Origin: Woronichinia naegeliana WA131 | GTDB taxonomy: Bacteria; Cyanobacteriota; Cyanobacteriia; Cyanobacteriales; Microcystaceae | DNA length: 64,000 nucleotides | Assembly: GCA_025370055.1 (NCBI GenBank) | Contig: CP073041.1 | Coordinates: forward strand, 1,922,001-1,986,000 | Reading direction: 5' to 3' | Shown here: positions 28,824-38,908 of the stretch, piece after piece | Position numbering within the stretch: position 1 is the stretch's first letter | Layout of the letters: each line of letters starts with the position of its first letter | Made by a program: the position numbers and the translations under genes | Notes under the pieces: model-generated | Database searches by the model: none | What the model saw: only the letters and a program-made list of their open reading frames with translations | Told to the model about the DNA's origin: nothing

Positions 28824-29135
28824 ATGAGTCAACGCAATAATTTCGCAGGCGGCTTTTTATTGGGGACGCTGATTGGCGGAACGGTGGGCGGCATTGTAGG
28901 GGTGCTATTAGCTAACCGACAAAATAAAACGGTTCTAGAGGAGGGAGAGCAATCTTTGTCCTTCAGCGATGCCAATACCGGCAACCTATTTGACACAGAA
29001 GCCAATATTGAATTAGCGCGTCGTCGTCTAGAGGATAAAATTGCCCAGTTAAATGTGGCCATTGACGATGTTCGCCACCAGTTAGGCAATGTCAACGGCG
29101 TAGTCGTAGAAACCAAGGAAGAAAACCATTCCTAG
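28824..29135 (+). CDS. Small YtxH-like membrane protein with glycine zipper
   Basis: A 103-residue protein with one N-terminal membrane segment rich in Gly (FAGGFLLGTLIGGTVGGIVGVLLA) followed by a polar region and a helical C-terminal half (IELARRRLEDKIAQLNVAID). Related small proteins are conserved in cyanobacteria without known function. GTGAGG precedes the ATG. It follows upp by 35 bp and may share its transcript. It converges with the sigma-factor gene, whose stop lies 18 bp away. Confidence 0.7.
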   Translation: MSQRNNFAGGFLLGTLIGGTVGGIVGVLLANRQNKTVLEEGEQSLSFSDANTGNLFDTEANIELARRRLEDKIAQLNVAIDDVRHQLGNVNGVVVETKEENHS

Positions 29136-29153
29136 TGATTTGTTTTGATTTTT

Positions 29154-30416
29154 CTAACCTAGGGCCTCAAAATAGTCTCGAATGCGATCGCGGCGACGGG
29201 GATGGCGGAGTTTCTGAAGAGCTTTGGCCTCAATTTGCCGTACCCTTTCTCTGGAAAGATTTAATAGGCGGCCAATATCGGACAGAGAATAGGCGGTTCC
29301 ATCTTGAAAACCGTAGCGTAGGGCAATCACTTCCTGCTCTCGACTCGTTAAATCGCCTAAAATGCGTTGAATATCCTTCTGCAAAGACTCATTGGCCAAA
29401 GTCTCCTCTGGCGAAATTTCTTCTGTTTCTAATAAATCAATTAATTCGGTATCCTTTTCCTTGCCCACTTTTACTTCTAAGGAAACAGAACGGGGGACAC
29501 GGGTGAGAATTTCCCTTACCTGGAAAGGAGTCATCTCTAGTTCTTTCGCCACTTCGTCTAAGGTAGCCGTATGACCTTTTTCCTGGGAAATCTTCCGTTG
29601 AGCGCGTTTAATTTTATTAAGTTTTTCCGTAATATGAACCGGCAACCGAATCATTCGGCTTTGGGTCGCGATCGCTCTGGTAATGCCTTGACGAATCCAC
29701 CAGTAGGAATAAGTACTAAAACGATACCCCTTGGTCGGGTCAAATTTTTCCACTGCCCGTTCTAGTCCCAAAGTCCCTTCTTGAATCAAGTCTAATAATT
29801 CCAGCCCTCGATGTTGATATTTCTTAGCGACAGATACCACCAAACGGAGATTGGCCTTGATCATTTGCTCTTTAGCCCGAATCCCCACCTTTTGTTGTTC
29901 TTCAAGTTCCGATACCGTTATACCAGCGAGTTCAGCCCATTTCTGTTTTCCCTGTCTCAGGATCTCCTTTAGTTTGTCAACCTCTAGAGAGGCTTCTTTG
30001 CCCCAACGTTCATAGGAAGGACGATGACCTAACTTGGAAACGAGACAATCATGAAGATGGATAACTTGAATAAAGTCACTGAGCAGTTGATCCCCCGTTG
30101 TCGCTGCTTGAGCACGAATCTCCAATAACTCAAAATAGCGTTGAATCTGCTGGGCTTTACTGACCTCTTCCTCTCGTTTTAAGAGCGGCACTCGGCCAAT
30201 GTCCTGAAGGTAAAGGCGGACTAAATCCGTTGAAGCCTTTTGGCGACTAGCTACTTCACTAAAAATTAAGTCAGGAAGTTCTACCGTCAATAGCTCCTCT
30301 TCGCCGGATAACATTCTATCGGCCTCATCTGAATCCTCCGGGTAGGGCAGATGTGACATCGTCTTCCAATCGAAATTGGCTTCAGGAGATAATTCTTCAA
30401 AGGGGTTGACTAACAT
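29154..30416 (-). CDS. sigC: Group 2 RNA polymerase sigma factor, SigC-like
   Basis: A 420-residue sigma-70 family factor. Region 1.2 (TDLVRLYLQDIGRVPLL) is present without a group 1 non-conserved spacer. Region 2 is complete (ANLRLVVSVAKKYQHRGLEL, GYRFSTYSYWWIRQGITRAI). Region 3 follows (IRLPVHITEKLNKIKRAQRK), and region 4 carries the helix-turn-helix YSLSDIGRLLNLSRERVRQI. The longer insert between 1.2 and 2 (LGHRPSYERWGKEASLEVDK) and the overall length fit SigC rather than SigB or SigD; that assignment is from memory of the family. Group 2 factors direct stress and nutrient responses. ATG at 30416. Confidence 0.85.
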   Translation of the reverse strand: MLVNPFEELSPEANFDWKTMSHLPYPEDSDEADRMLSGEEELLTVELPDLIFSEVASRQKASTDLVRLYLQDIGRVPLLKREEEVSKAQQIQRYFELLEIRAQAATTGDQLLSDFIQVIHLHDCLVSKLGHRPSYERWGKEASLEVDKLKEILRQGKQKWAELAGITVSELEEQQKVGIRAKEQMIKANLRLVVSVAKKYQHRGLELLDLIQEGTLGLERAVEKFDPTKGYRFSTYSYWWIRQGITRAIATQSRMIRLPVHITEKLNKIKRAQRKISQEKGHTATLDEVAKELEMTPFQVREILTRVPRSVSLEVKVGKEKDTELIDLLETEEISPEETLANESLQKDIQRILGDLTSREQEVIALRYGFQDGTAYSLSDIGRLLNLSRERVRQIEAKALQKLRHPRRRDRIRDYFEALG

Positions 30417-30632
30417 GATTTTCCCTCAGGAACAGTGACACAAGAGTAGAGCCTCTCCTTGTTTGAGCAAACTTAACGTTCCCATTTTTTCTGCCAAAAT
30501 CAACGTTGATCAATTTTTTGTCCAAAGGGGGGAGCCGCTTAACGTCAAGTTCTCGAAAATTGATTGCCTATCCCTATGTTAGCTTTTTAACCCAGAGCTT
30601 GCCGAAAAGACCTTTCTAACAGCCAGCTACCT

Positions 30633-31502
30633 TTAACGTGGATAACGTTTCATTAAAGCTTGTACCTGTTCGGCGTGGTACGAACTACGGGTCAGGGGAG
30701 AAGCAACCACCTGTAAAAAGCCGATCGCTTCGCCAAAAATCCGCCAGGCTTCAAATTGCTCCGGTGTAATAAAATCCTTAACTTCTAAATGTTTTGGGGT
30801 TGGCTGTAGGTATTGGCCTAGGGTCAAGATATCACAGTCAACGGCCCGCAGGTTTTCCATCACTTGACGAACTTCCTGATCGCTTTCCCCTAACCCGACC
30901 ATCATCCCTGATTTGGTATAAACCTTTGGTGTAATTGCCTTCGTTTTTTCTAACAGGGTCAGCGATCGCTGATAATCGCCCTGGGGACGTACCCGACGAT
31001 AGAGACGCGGAATAGTTTCTGTATTGTGGTTTAAGACTTCTGGCTGAGCAGATAAAATCACTGCTAGAGCTTCCCAATTACCACACAGATCGGGAATCAA
31101 AACTTCAATCGTTGTTTTTTGGGAAATGGTGCGAACAGCATTAATACAACTCACGAATTGAGACGCACCTCCATCGAGTAAATCATCTCGATTAACTGCC
31201 GTAATCACCACATGATTGAGATTAAGACGCTTAACCGCTTCGGCTAGACGTTGAGGTTCACTGGGATCTAACGCTTGGGGTTTCTTTTCAAAATCAATAT
31301 CACAGTAGGGACAGGCACGAGTACAGGCTGGACCCATAATTAGAAAGGTGGCTGTGCCAGCCTGGAAGCATTCGCCGATATTCGGACAAGAGGCTTCTTC
31401 ACAAACCGTATTGAGAGATAGATCTCGTAAGATTTCCTTGACGTTTCCGACTCGTTGCCATTGAGGAGCTTTCACTCTTAACCACTCTGGTTTAACGATC
31501 AT
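30633..31502 (-). CDS. lipA: Lipoyl synthase
   Basis: A 289-residue radical SAM enzyme that inserts two sulfurs into octanoyl groups on lipoyl domains of 2-oxoacid dehydrogenases and GcvH. The radical SAM cluster is CTRACPYC (C60, C64, C67). The sacrificial auxiliary cluster uses C34, C39 and C45 ([12 protein letters not shown]). The conserved C-terminal RSSYHAEQ supplies the Ser ligand. All ligands are present. Cyanobacteria often have two lipA genes; this is one complete copy. It stands alone, in the same direction as the sigma gene. Confidence 0.96.
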   Translation of the reverse strand: MIVKPEWLRVKAPQWQRVGNVKEILRDLSLNTVCEEASCPNIGECFQAGTATFLIMGPACTRACPYCDIDFEKKPQALDPSEPQRLAEAVKRLNLNHVVITAVNRDDLLDGGASQFVSCINAVRTISQKTTIEVLIPDLCGNWEALAVILSAQPEVLNHNTETIPRLYRRVRPQGDYQRSLTLLEKTKAITPKVYTKSGMMVGLGESDQEVRQVMENLRAVDCDILTLGQYLQPTPKHLEVKDFITPEQFEAWRIFGEAIGFLQVVASPLTRSSYHAEQVQALMKRYPR

Positions 31503-31993
31503 ACCTAATGCCTCCCTGTGATGAATTGAATTTGCCGTTTACTAATCTCATTTAAAGATAAACGAGAATCTAATCTTTACTCAAGCTCTCGGAACAACCC
31601 CATTTAGGCATTCTAAAATTAGATGTTAGCCAATTGATTTGAGCCGCCCCCTGTCACTAAAACAATTCCTTGAGGTAAGAGCGGTAGCGATATGGTTACT
31701 TCTGGCAAAAGTCATTGAGGCGATCGCTTTTTATCTTCATGGTAAGAGGCGATCACTTTTTTCGTGAAGAAAGAAAAAGCAATTACTCTGGAACTTGATA
31801 TTTTTCAATCTTAACCAACTTATAACCAAACTTTGAACTTTTCTTAACACCTTTTTGTTCAAACTTTATGGATAATTGGGCTGTCGAATAAAATTACCGA
31901 GACAAATCAAAAGTTGATTTAGCAGGGGAAGAAATTCTGCCTTCTAAAGAAGTTTTGGTTGCAAACACAAATCTTAAATAATCAATCGCAATT
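31503..31993. other. 491-bp intergenic region with two HIP1-type units
   Basis: No gene seen. A degenerate piece of the HIP1/T-run repeat lies at about 31715-31770 (one perfect octamer, one GCGATCAC variant). The rest is AT-rich and should hold the promoter of the LVIVD gene at 31994; I could not pick out a convincing -10/-35 pair. Confidence 0.5.
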
Positions 31994-34267
31994 ATGACTA
32001 TTCCTCCAAAGGGTTTCATCAATCTTCCTAGTAGTGATCCAACTACGGATAACGGTGCTCATCGTGTTCAAGTTGTCGGCAATCTTGCTTATATCGCTGA
32101 TTGGACTAACGGTTTACAGATTTGGAATGTCAGCAATACCCCTCCTACCTTTGTTGGTAGTTATAACGTTAATACCAAATCAAGAGGTCTTCAAGTTGTT
32201 GGCAACTTAGTCTATCTGGCTGATCAAGAGTTTGGACTAAAAGTTATTGACGTTACCGATCCTCTTAATCTTGTTTTGGTCGGCAATTATGACACTCCTG
32301 GTCTTGCTTATCGTGTCAAGGTCGTTGGTGAATTGGCTTATGTATCTGATGGTTTATCGGGTGTACAAATTCTTGACATCAGCCCCCTTGCTGGTACACA
32401 AACAACTCCAGTTCTTCCTCCTTCTTTTGTCGGCAATGCTGTCGCCACAGGTGTTTTGCCTAGTGATTCCAGAGCATCTGATCTAGTAGGAAATTTACTT
32501 TATGTTGCCGATTCTGCTTCAGGATTAAAAATTTACAATGTCAATAATCCTGCTGCTCCTATTTTGCTTAGTTCTACTGATACATTAAGTGCTGGCGGTA
32601 TTCTAGTAACAGGAAAGTTCGCCTTCATTTCTGATGGCACGGCGGGATTGAAAGTTTTTGATGTTAGTAATCCTTTTGATCCTCTTCCTGTGGGAAACCC
32701 CTATGATACTCCCGGCAAAGCTCGTAGTCTTACCATTGTGGGCAAACATGGTTTCGTTGCGGATGGAACGTCCTTACAAGTTCTCAATGTTGCCGACCCA
32801 TACAACATTACCTTTGTTGATTCCTATCCTATCCCTGGTGCTGATGTTGATACGGCTCGTGGTGTAGAGGTCCAAGGACTTTATGCTTACGTCGGTCTAG
32901 TTGGTGCCATCAAAGGAGTACAGATTCTTGATGTGAGTTATTTTGATAACTCAGTTCTTCTCACATCAGCAGTAGAGACTATCAACGCAAGTAATGGTGA
33001 CGACAGTGTAACTGGTACTTATGCTAACCTGCAAACAGGGGACAGTCTTGATGGTGGTGCTGACACAGATACTTTAATTATTAGTGGTGGTGTTGCAGCT
33101 AACACTATTGCTATTAATGCTGGTAGCACGACTAATCAGTTTAACGTTGCTGGCGTAACGATCAAAGGTTTTGAACGCTTTGATCATAGTGGTTTCTTAG
33201 GAACAATCACTTTCGATGGTTCTACGGGTAATGATTGGGTTGTAACTGGTGCTGCTGCCGATATTCTTAATGGACTTGCTGGAATTGATACTCTGGCTGG
33301 TGGTTTGGGTAACGACATTTATATTGTAGATAGCACTACTGATGTTATTACCGAAAATATAGGAGAAGGAACCGATACGATTCAGTCCTCTGTCACCTTT
33401 AACCTAGCTACCGTTTGCAATATCGAAAACCTAACCTTAACCGGAGCTAGTTCCATTAGTGCGACAGGAGATTCAGGCAATAATGTCCTAACGGGCAACA
33501 CTGGCAATAATATCCTTGATGGTGGTGCTGGTGCTGATACCTTAAATGGTGGTGCCGGTACCGATACCCTAATTGGTGGTAGTGGTAACGATATCTATGT
33601 GGTCGATAGTACTACTGATATTATTCTGGAAGTAGCAGGGGCTGGCACTGATACGGTTCAATCCTCTGTCACCTTTAGCCTTCAGGTTTTCCCAGACATT
33701 GAAAACCTCACCCTAACACCTAGCACTAGCACTACGGCAATCAATGGCACGGGCAACAGTGGGAACAATGTTCTAACGGGTAACAATGGCAATAATGTCC
33801 TTAGTGGCGGTGATGGTAACGACACCCTCAATGGCGGTGCGGGTAACGACACTCTCATTGGTGGATCTGGTAACGATATTCTTACTGGTGGATCTGGTAA
33901 AGATACCCTAACAGGTGGCACAGGGACAGACCGCTTTGTATTTACTAGCCTCGCTGATTCCCTGCTTGCTGGCTATGATGTCATTTCTGACTACGCAATC
34001 GGTGAGCAAATAGATGCTCCGCCTACTGTCGCTGCTGTTGTACTCAACACTTCTAGTGGTATTGCAGCTAGTCTGGCAGCAGCAAATATCTCTAGTGCGT
34101 TAGGCGTGTTTGCAGCCAATACTGCTAAAGCGTTTACCGTAACTGGTCAAAGCGGAACCTTCCTTGCTTTCAATGATGCAACGGCTGCTTTCAATGCGGC
34201 AACTGATTCTATCGTTCAACTCTCGAACTACAGTATCAGCGCAACGAATACGGTTACCATTGTCTAG
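31994..34267 (+). CDS. LVIVD-repeat/RTX surface protein, first paralogue
   Basis: A 757-residue protein without a signal peptide. About 320 residues of LVIVD repeats (beta-propeller-like units such as VQVVGNLAYIADWTNGLQIW) are followed by RTX calcium-binding blocks with GGAGADTLNGGAGTDTLIGG and GGSGNDILTGGSGKDTLTGG. The C-terminal domain runs from about FVFTSLADSLLAGYDVISDY to the end, of a type I recall as a bluetail putative surface domain. This fits type I secretion through a channel not found in the window. Its C-terminal third and 85 bp of 3' flank are almost identical to those of the gene at 34845, so the pair arose by tandem duplication. Confidence 0.85.
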   Translation: MTIPPKGFINLPSSDPTTDNGAHRVQVVGNLAYIADWTNGLQIWNVSNTPPTFVGSYNVNTKSRGLQVVGNLVYLADQEFGLKVIDVTDPLNLVLVGNYDTPGLAYRVKVVGELAYVSDGLSGVQILDISPLAGTQTTPVLPPSFVGNAVATGVLPSDSRASDLVGNLLYVADSASGLKIYNVNNPAAPILLSSTDTLSAGGILVTGKFAFISDGTAGLKVFDVSNPFDPLPVGNPYDTPGKARSLTIVGKHGFVADGTSLQVLNVADPYNITFVDSYPIPGADVDTARGVEVQGLYAYVGLVGAIKGVQILDVSYFDNSVLLTSAVETINASNGDDSVTGTYANLQTGDSLDGGADTDTLIISGGVAANTIAINAGSTTNQFNVAGVTIKGFERFDHSGFLGTITFDGSTGNDWVVTGAAADILNGLAGIDTLAGGLGNDIYIVDSTTDVITENIGEGTDTIQSSVTFNLATVCNIENLTLTGASSISATGDSGNNVLTGNTGNNILDGGAGADTLNGGAGTDTLIGGSGNDIYVVDSTTDIILEVAGAGTDTVQSSVTFSLQVFPDIENLTLTPSTSTTAINGTGNSGNNVLTGNNGNNVLSGGDGNDTLNGGAGNDTLIGGSGNDILTGGSGKDTLTGGTGTDRFVFTSLADSLLAGYDVISDYAIGEQIDAPPTVAAVVLNTSSGIAASLAAANISSALGVFAANTAKAFTVTGQSGTFLAFNDATAAFNAATDSIVQLSNYSISATNTVTIV

Positions 34268-34342
34268 TGTGATATTAATCGCCGATAGACCTTAAATCCT
34301 AGATTAGTGTGGGCATGGCTCACCCTATACTCTTTCTTAATA

Positions 34343-34613
34343 GCGATCGCTTTTTTTCTGGCTAAAGGGAAGAGGCGATCGCTTTTTTGTGTTGAAGGGG
34401 AAGAGGCGATCGCTTTTTATCTTCACGGTAAGGGGCGATCGCTTTTTTCTGGCTAAAGGGAGAGGGGCGATCGCTTTTTTGTGTTGAAGGGGAAGAGGCG
34501 ATCGCTGTTTATCTTTATCGGTAAGAGGCGATCGCTTTTTATCTGTATCGAGAAGAGGGCGATCACTGTTTATCTTCACGGTAAGGGGCGATCGCTTTTT
34601 TGTGTTGAAGGGG
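34343..34613. repeat. HIP1/T-run tandem array downstream of the first LVIVD gene
   Basis: About eight units, each an octamer GCGATCGC followed by a run of T and a spacer of 20-30 bp (types: CTGGCTAAAGGGA, GTGTTGAAGGGGA, ATCTTCACGGTAA, ATCTTTATCGGTA). Spacing is 30-37 bp. Read along the upstream gene, it has the same orientation as the array after the RTX gene at 17110. No ORF in it is credible. Confidence 0.9.
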
Positions 34614-34844
34614 AAATTGACTCACTTCCTATAAAATATAAAAATACAGTAATCCGATGCTCTTGTCGAATTATTTTTTTTGAATAAGCCTTGCACTTCT
34701 CCAAAAAGCATGATATACATTAATTTATAACAATTGTACAAAAAGCCGATCAACTAACTGTAGTTAGTGATGTCGTCAAGAAATTCTAATCCTAACGGGA
34801 CTAGGATGCGTACAAAAGTTTGAGAAATTAATCGAGAGGGACTT

Positions 34845-37814
34845 ATGCCTATCACTCCAATTGCACCGAATCCAATTTCCACGCCCGATGATGCCTATCG
34901 TATTCAAGTTATTGCTAATCTAGGCTATGTTGCGGACTGGAATAGCGGCTTGCGAATTTACGATGTCACCACTGGTAACTTCCTGGGGGGGGTTGTTATT
35001 CCTACTGGTGCGGGTGGTACGGGCCAAGCAAGGGGACTTCAAGTCATTGGCAAATGTGCCTATGTGGCTGCCCAAGGCGCTGGACTGCAAATCATCGATG
35101 TCAGTAATACCGCAAGCCCCACCATTGTAGGCAGTTATGCCACCGCGTCCAGTAACGCTTATCGTGTCGAGGTCGTTGGTAACTTAGCCTATATTGCCGA
35201 TGGTACCAATGGGGTGCAGATATTAGACATCACTAACAAGACCTCGCCTACATTAATTGGTAGTTATAGCACTGGTTATAGTAGCGGTAGTGGTGTGATT
35301 GCCAAGTCAGTTCAGGTTGTTGGGAACTGGGCCTATGTTCCAAGTGGTACGGCAGGACTACTGATCTTTAATGTTAGCAATCCGTCGGCTCCCATTTTAG
35401 CTGGTACTTACAACACCCCAGGGAGTGCGAATAGTGTCCAAGTCATTGGTAATTTTGCCTTTGTTACTGATGAAGGTTCTGGATTGCAAGTCATTAATGT
35501 TAGCAATCCCACTGTTCCCACTTCAGCAGGCTCCCTTACCTCCCTTAATGCAAGTGGCACCTTTGCTCGTGGTATCGAAATCATCGGCAAATACGCTTAT
35601 ATCGCCAATGGAACTTCTCTGGAGGTTCTCGATATCAGTGGTTCAACGGTTGTCCCCCCATTCTCATCAGGGGTTACTTTTACGCCAGTCTTAGCAGATC
35701 GTTATCCAAATCCAACCCCATCGGTGCCAATCGGCACCATTCGTGGCGTTGAGGTAGAAGGAAATGTTGCCTATACGGCAGAAAGTGGCTCATTCAAGCA
35801 AGTGGAAGTGTTAGGACTAACTAATTTAAGTCCCGTAACTTTCCAAAGTGCTGTTACAACGCCAGCTGATGCTTTTCGTATCCAGATAGTTGGGAACAAA
35901 GCCTACGTTGCTGCTTGGACTGCGGGACTGTTGATTTACAACGTTAACAGTGCTGGTAATCTTACTGGCACTCCCACTACAGTCGCCAATCTGAGCGGTG
36001 GTAGTGCGCGGGGTGTTCAAGTTGTCGGGAACTACGCCTACGTGGCTGATTGGGCAGCCGGTTTGCAAATTATTGACCTGACTACTGCAACCACAGTGGG
36101 TAGCCTTCCCAATCCGAGCGGGACGGCTGCTACTGCTTATCGGGTTGAGGTAGTGGGGAATTTAGCCTATGTCTCTTCTGGTACAGACGGCTTATGCATT
36201 GTCGATGTCTGCGATCCGACTGCGCCCCAACAGATTGGACAATACAATACGCCTGGTATTACCAAGACCACTCAGGTGGTAGGCAATTTAGCTTATATTG
36301 CCGATGATAGTTTTGGGTTACAAATCGTTGATGTCAGTAATCCCTTCAATCCCCAGTTGAAAGGAATTTATGACACTCCAGGGAGTGCGAATAGCATCAA
36401 AGTTATTGGCAACTTAGTCTTTGTGACCGATGAAAGTCAAGGGTTACAAATTCTCAATGTCAGTGATCCCACAACCCCCACTTTAGTCGGGAGCTATGAT
36501 ACACCCTTCACGGCTCGTGGCATTGATATCGTTGGCAACTACGCTTATATTGGCGATGGTAATCCTTCAGGTTCAGGTGGAGCCTTACAAGTCCTTGATA
36601 TTAGCAATCCGGCGGCTCCAAATCTGGTGGCAACTTATAATACGACTGGTACAGCTCGCGGCGTGGATGTGCAAGGTCTCTTCGCCTATGTGACTCAAAC
36701 TGGCGTGGCCAAGCAAGTAGAAGTTCTTGATGTGAGTGCTTTTGATAATATTGTTACGCTGACATCGTTAACCGATACTGTTAATGCCCAAAGTGGAGAT
36801 GACATTCTTACTGGTGACTTTAGCACTATCCAGCAAGGTGACAATCTTAATGGTGGTTCCTTAGGGATTGATACTTTGACGATTTCAGGAGGCGTTGCCG
36901 CTAACGCTGTCACGATTACTGCCGCCAACGCGACCAACCAATTAGCGATCACCAATCCCGTCTTAACCGCACTCAATGTTCCAGTCGTTAAGGATTTTGA
37001 ACGCTTTGATTTTAGTGGTTTCCTTGGCAAGGTGACTTATACGGGAACAACTGGCTTTGATTGGGTACAAAGTGGAGCCGGAGCCGATAGCCTCAATGGT
37101 GGCGTGGGAGCCGATACCCTAATTGGTAATGCTGGTAACGATACCTACGTTGTGGACAACCTGGGTGATTTTGTGGTTGAAAATGCTGGCGGAGGAACAG
37201 ATACTATTCAATCTTCTATTACCTACAGCTTAGTTGGCCTTCCAAATGTTGAAAACCTAACCCTAACTGGTGCTAATGCTATTAATGGCACGGGCAACTG
37301 TGCCAACAATGTCCTAACGGGTAACACTGGCAATAATATCCTCAGTGGCCGTGAGGGTAACGATACCCTCAATGGCGGTGCGGGTAACGACACTCTCATT
37401 GGTGGTACTGGTAACGATATTCTTACTGGTGGAGCCGGTAAAGATACCCTAACGGGTGGCACAGGGACAGACAGGTTTGTATTTACTAGCCTCGCTGATT
37501 CTCTGTTGACTGCGAATGGTGGCTATGATGTCATTTCTGACTACGCAATCGGTGAGCAAATAGATGCTCCCTCTACCGTCGCTGCTGCTGTACTTAGTGC
37601 TTCTATTGGTAATATTAGTGGTACTTTCAATGCTATAAATATCGGTGCTTTGCCACTTGTAGCCAATACTGCTCAAGCGTTTACCGTAACTGGTCAAAGC
37701 GGAACCTTCCTTGTTTTCAATGATTCATTGAATGCTTTCAATGCAGCAACTGACTCTATCGTTCAACTCTCGGCCTACAGTATCAGCGCAACGAATACGG
37801 TTACCATTGTCTAG
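34845..37814 (+). CDS. LVIVD-repeat/RTX surface protein, second paralogue
   Basis: A 989-residue paralogue of the preceding gene. The LVIVD region is doubled: a first block (about 1-325, beginning ISTPDDAYRIQVIANLGYVA) and a second block (about 335-640, beginning VTTPADAFRIQIVGNKAYVA). The same RTX block (GGAGNDTLIGGTGNDILTGG) and C-terminal surface domain ending SISATNTVTIV follow. No signal peptide, so type I export is likely. An internal duplication of the propeller region explains the extra length. Upstream lie 577 bp of HIP1 repeat and AT-rich sequence, so it probably has its own promoter. Confidence 0.85.
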   Translation: MPITPIAPNPISTPDDAYRIQVIANLGYVADWNSGLRIYDVTTGNFLGGVVIPTGAGGTGQARGLQVIGKCAYVAAQGAGLQIIDVSNTASPTIVGSYATASSNAYRVEVVGNLAYIADGTNGVQILDITNKTSPTLIGSYSTGYSSGSGVIAKSVQVVGNWAYVPSGTAGLLIFNVSNPSAPILAGTYNTPGSANSVQVIGNFAFVTDEGSGLQVINVSNPTVPTSAGSLTSLNASGTFARGIEIIGKYAYIANGTSLEVLDISGSTVVPPFSSGVTFTPVLADRYPNPTPSVPIGTIRGVEVEGNVAYTAESGSFKQVEVLGLTNLSPVTFQSAVTTPADAFRIQIVGNKAYVAAWTAGLLIYNVNSAGNLTGTPTTVANLSGGSARGVQVVGNYAYVADWAAGLQIIDLTTATTVGSLPNPSGTAATAYRVEVVGNLAYVSSGTDGLCIVDVCDPTAPQQIGQYNTPGITKTTQVVGNLAYIADDSFGLQIVDVSNPFNPQLKGIYDTPGSANSIKVIGNLVFVTDESQGLQILNVSDPTTPTLVGSYDTPFTARGIDIVGNYAYIGDGNPSGSGGALQVLDISNPAAPNLVATYNTTGTARGVDVQGLFAYVTQTGVAKQVEVLDVSAFDNIVTLTSLTDTVNAQSGDDILTGDFSTIQQGDNLNGGSLGIDTLTISGGVAANAVTITAANATNQLAITNPVLTALNVPVVKDFERFDFSGFLGKVTYTGTTGFDWVQSGAGADSLNGGVGADTLIGNAGNDTYVVDNLGDFVVENAGGGTDTIQSSITYSLVGLPNVENLTLTGANAINGTGNCANNVLTGNTGNNILSGREGNDTLNGGAGNDTLIGGTGNDILTGGAGKDTLTGGTGTDRFVFTSLADSLLTANGGYDVISDYAIGEQIDAPSTVAAAVLSASIGNISGTFNAINIGALPLVANTAQAFTVTGQSGTFLVFNDSLNAFNAATDSIVQLSAYSISATNTVTIV

Positions 37815-37889
37815 TGTGATATTAATCGCCGATAGACCTTAAATCCTAAAGTAGGGTGGGCATGACTCACCCTATACTCTTTCTTAATA

Positions 37890-38536
37890 GCGATCGCTGT
37901 TTATCTTTATCGGTAAGAGGCGATCGCTTTTTCAATGGATAATGGACAATTAACAATGGATAATTATTAACTATCAACTGTTCACTAATTGGTGATCGCT
38001 TTTTATCTTCACAGTAAGGGGCGATCGCTGTTTATCTTCACGGTAAGGGGCGATCGCTTTTTTCTGGCTGAAGGGAGAGAGGCGATCGCTTTTTATCTGT
38101 ATCGAGAAGAGGGCGATCGCTTTTTTCTTAATCGGGAAGAGGCGATCGCTTTTTTATATCGGAGTTAAGGGGCGATCGCTGTTTATTTTAATAGTAAGTG
38201 GCGATCGCTGTTTATATATATCGGTAAGAGGGCGATCGCTTTTTTCTGTCCAAAGGGGAAGAGGCGATCGCTGTTTTTCTGACTGAAGGGAGAGAGGCGA
38301 TCGCTTTTTTCTGGCTGAAGGGAGAGAAGCGATCGCTTTTTTCTGGCTAAAGGGAGAGGGGCGATCGCTTTTTTTTGTTGAAGGGGAAGAGGCGATCGCT
38401 TTTTTCTTAATCAGGGAAGGGGCGATCGCTGTTTTTCTGACTGAAGGGAGAGAGGCGATCGCTTTTTTCTGGCTAAAGGGAGAGGGGCGATCGCTTTTTT
38501 CTGGCTAAAGGGAGAGGGGCGATCGCTTTTTTTCTG
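37890..38536. repeat. Long HIP1/T-run tandem array downstream of the second LVIVD gene
   Basis: About 17 octamers GCGATCGC in 650 bp, each followed by TTTTT or TGTTTAT and a 20-30-bp spacer. Spacers recur in a few versions (CTGGCTGAAGGGAGAGA, CTTAATCGGGAAGA, ATCTTCACGGTAAGG). One unit near 37935-37990 is interrupted by a short AT-rich insert. Spacers repeat and the octamer is self-complementary, so this is not a CRISPR array. Confidence 0.92.
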
Positions 38537-38908
38537 TCCCTTTCTCTGTGGTGTTTAACAGGTCACTTTCTACTCATCAGGTTTTGTAACAAAATTTAAC
38601 ATTTGCCTCTAACCCTTGTATCTACTCGCTTGGCAGTAATTAACTCATGGAACAGGGGTTGCTTTTTTTTTAAGGAATTGGTAGGCTGGCGAGCATTAGA
38701 TCACTAAAATCCTGCTTTAATTTCAGGATTGCTGGGAAAAAACTCTGTTGTTAGAGGCTCTCTTTTTCACGGATCTTAAGATTTTAAAACCATTTTTAAA
38801 TCAATGCATATAACTACTTAGTTTCTATTTTATCTACTATGTCCATTAACTCTGCCTTGACCCTTGCCTATAACCAACTCATTACTCATTGCTTTTGCCG
38901 GTTTAAAC
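38537..38908. other. Intergenic region before ISKra4 copy 4; possible gene start
   Basis: AT-rich and mostly featureless. An ATG at 38839 opens a frame (MSINSALTLAYNQLITHCFC RFK) that ISKra4 copy 4 cuts at 38909; rejoining across the element gives a stop after four more codons, so it is probably not a gene. The target duplication is GTTTAAAC (38901-38908). Confidence 0.4.

Noticed and set aside
37890-38536. CRISPR-like spacing of repeats about 30-37 bp apart (also at 14099 and 34343)
   Set aside because: The repeated octamer is the self-complementary HIP1 motif and the intervening sequences recur among units. There are no unique spacers, leader or cas genes.
38839-38908. Gene start cut by ISKra4 copy 4
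   Set aside because: Rejoining across the element gives a stop after a few codons, and no ribosome site is evident.
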